From contig JADQAZ010000002.1 in the NCBI GenBank assembly GCA_018524345.1, forward strand, positions 372,001 to 436,000: a DNA stretch of 64,000 bases, given 5' to 3'. Numbering within the stretch: the first letter of the stretch is position 1; every line of letters begins with the position of its first letter. Positions 63,690-64,000 of the stretch are shown here, piece by piece. Origin of the DNA: Harenicola maris. Lineage in GTDB: Bacteria; Pseudomonadota; Alphaproteobacteria; Rhodobacterales; Rhodobacteraceae. The notes beneath the pieces were generated by a model. It ran no database searches. It saw only the letters and a program-made list of their open reading frames with translations, and had not been told where the DNA came from. The translations under genes and the position numbers were made by a program.

Positions 63690-64000
63690 TCAGGCGGCGC
63701 GTTTGAGCCATTTTATGAAGGTCTGCGCATTGGCAGAGGCCCGCCCCGGCAGGGTGATGATGTGATAGGCGAGGGGGCTTTCGTCCTCGGAATAGAGCAG
63801 GGTGAAATGGCCTGATTTGATGTCTTGCTCCACGAGGGTTGCTGGGCTGATCAGCACGCCGTTTCCGGCGCGGGCGGCCTGATTGGCGAGGTTGCCGGTG
63901 GGCAGCTGGGTTTTGCGGGCGGCGTCGAAATCAAGGCCGTTGGCCTTGGCCCATGTGCCCTCCTCTGGCCGCGTGCCGCCCATGAGCCAGTGTTGGTCTT
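63690..64000 (-). CDS. LysR-family regulator, C-terminal part (5' end outside window)
   Basis: The frame is open from the right window edge to a TGA at 63690, about 103 codons. The segment KTQLPTGNLANQAARAGNGV followed by LISPATLVEQDIKSGHFTLL is the end of a LysR substrate-binding domain, with the typical closing HIITLPGRASANAQTFIKWL. The DNA-binding domain lies outside the window, so the regulated genes are unknown. Confidence 0.8.
   Translation of the reverse strand, partial: DQHWLMGGTRPEEGTWAKANGLDFDAARKTQLPTGNLANQAARAGNGVLISPATLVEQDIKSGHFTLLYSEDESPLAYHIITLPGRASANAQTFIKWLKRAA

Noticed and set aside
1-64000. tRNA, rRNA, CRISPR arrays, insertion sequences or prophage genes
   Set aside because: Looked for clover-leaf ends, regular direct repeats with spacers, transposase motifs and terminal inverted repeats; none seen.

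Overview
The window is about 64 kb of a chromosome from an alphaproteobacterium, most likely a member of the Rhodobacteraceae (Roseobacter/Rhodobacter group). The assignment rests on a RegB/SenC/RegA redox cluster with family-typical residues (RegB GGLNNPF, Cys265; RegA Asp63), on the gene order parB-parA-rsmG-mnmG-mnmE-rho-hemJ facing maf-aroE-coaE-dnaQ-secB, on HslV with a short GWHG propeptide, and on two perfect CtrA-type boxes. Almost all genes are housekeeping genes, densely packed with many 1-8 bp overlaps. I see no insertion sequence, prophage, CRISPR array, tRNA or rRNA.

Layout. 1-10.9 kb: nusA (cut by the window edge) and rimP behind a leader with a terminator-like hairpin, then pip, ubiG, a MarR regulator, grxC-comF, a methyltransferase, hemH, a cell-wall group (two L,D-transpeptidases flanking a CAP lipoprotein) and an RlmD-type RNA methyltransferase. 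10.9-23 kb: a two-gene ABC exporter, the operon hslO-nudix-cca, a second NUDIX gene, a REC-SpoIIE phosphatase divergent from an Hpt protein, ilvA, argG and an exported MsrA. 23-30.5 kb: mutS, hrcA-grpE, and rph-rdgB-hemW-ybaN. 30.4-41 kb: the replication origin region. The seven minus-strand genes from hemJ to parB and the four plus-strand genes from maf to dnaQ point away from a 385-bp AT-rich spacer that carries five DnaA-box-like sites, and three identical 16-bp parS palindromes lie 3.5-5.8 kb from it. 41-49.6 kb: secB, fxsA, a Tim44-domain protein, mltA, smrA, an MFS transporter, and hslV/hslU separated by two unrelated genes. 49.7-58.6 kb: a GC-rich minus-strand run tsaE-amgK-murU-addB-addA-trxA (t6A modification, peptidoglycan recycling, recombination, thioredoxin). 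58.7-64 kb: a multi-PAS protein without a kinase domain, with two overlapping CtrA boxes in front of it, then regB, senC, regA, two small lipoproteins and the end of a LysR regulator.

Functionally the window holds the origin and segregation apparatus with translation and RNA genes next to it, plus protein quality control (GrpE/HrcA, HslUV, Hsp33, SecB) and envelope maintenance. I did not find a clearly new multi-gene system. The best leads are regulatory: the hairpin just ahead of rimP-nusA, the hairpin that buries the mutS ribosome-binding site, parS sites written inside rsmG and mnmG codons, the overlapping CtrA boxes ahead of the PAS protein, and phased ATGCA repeats ahead of hslV.
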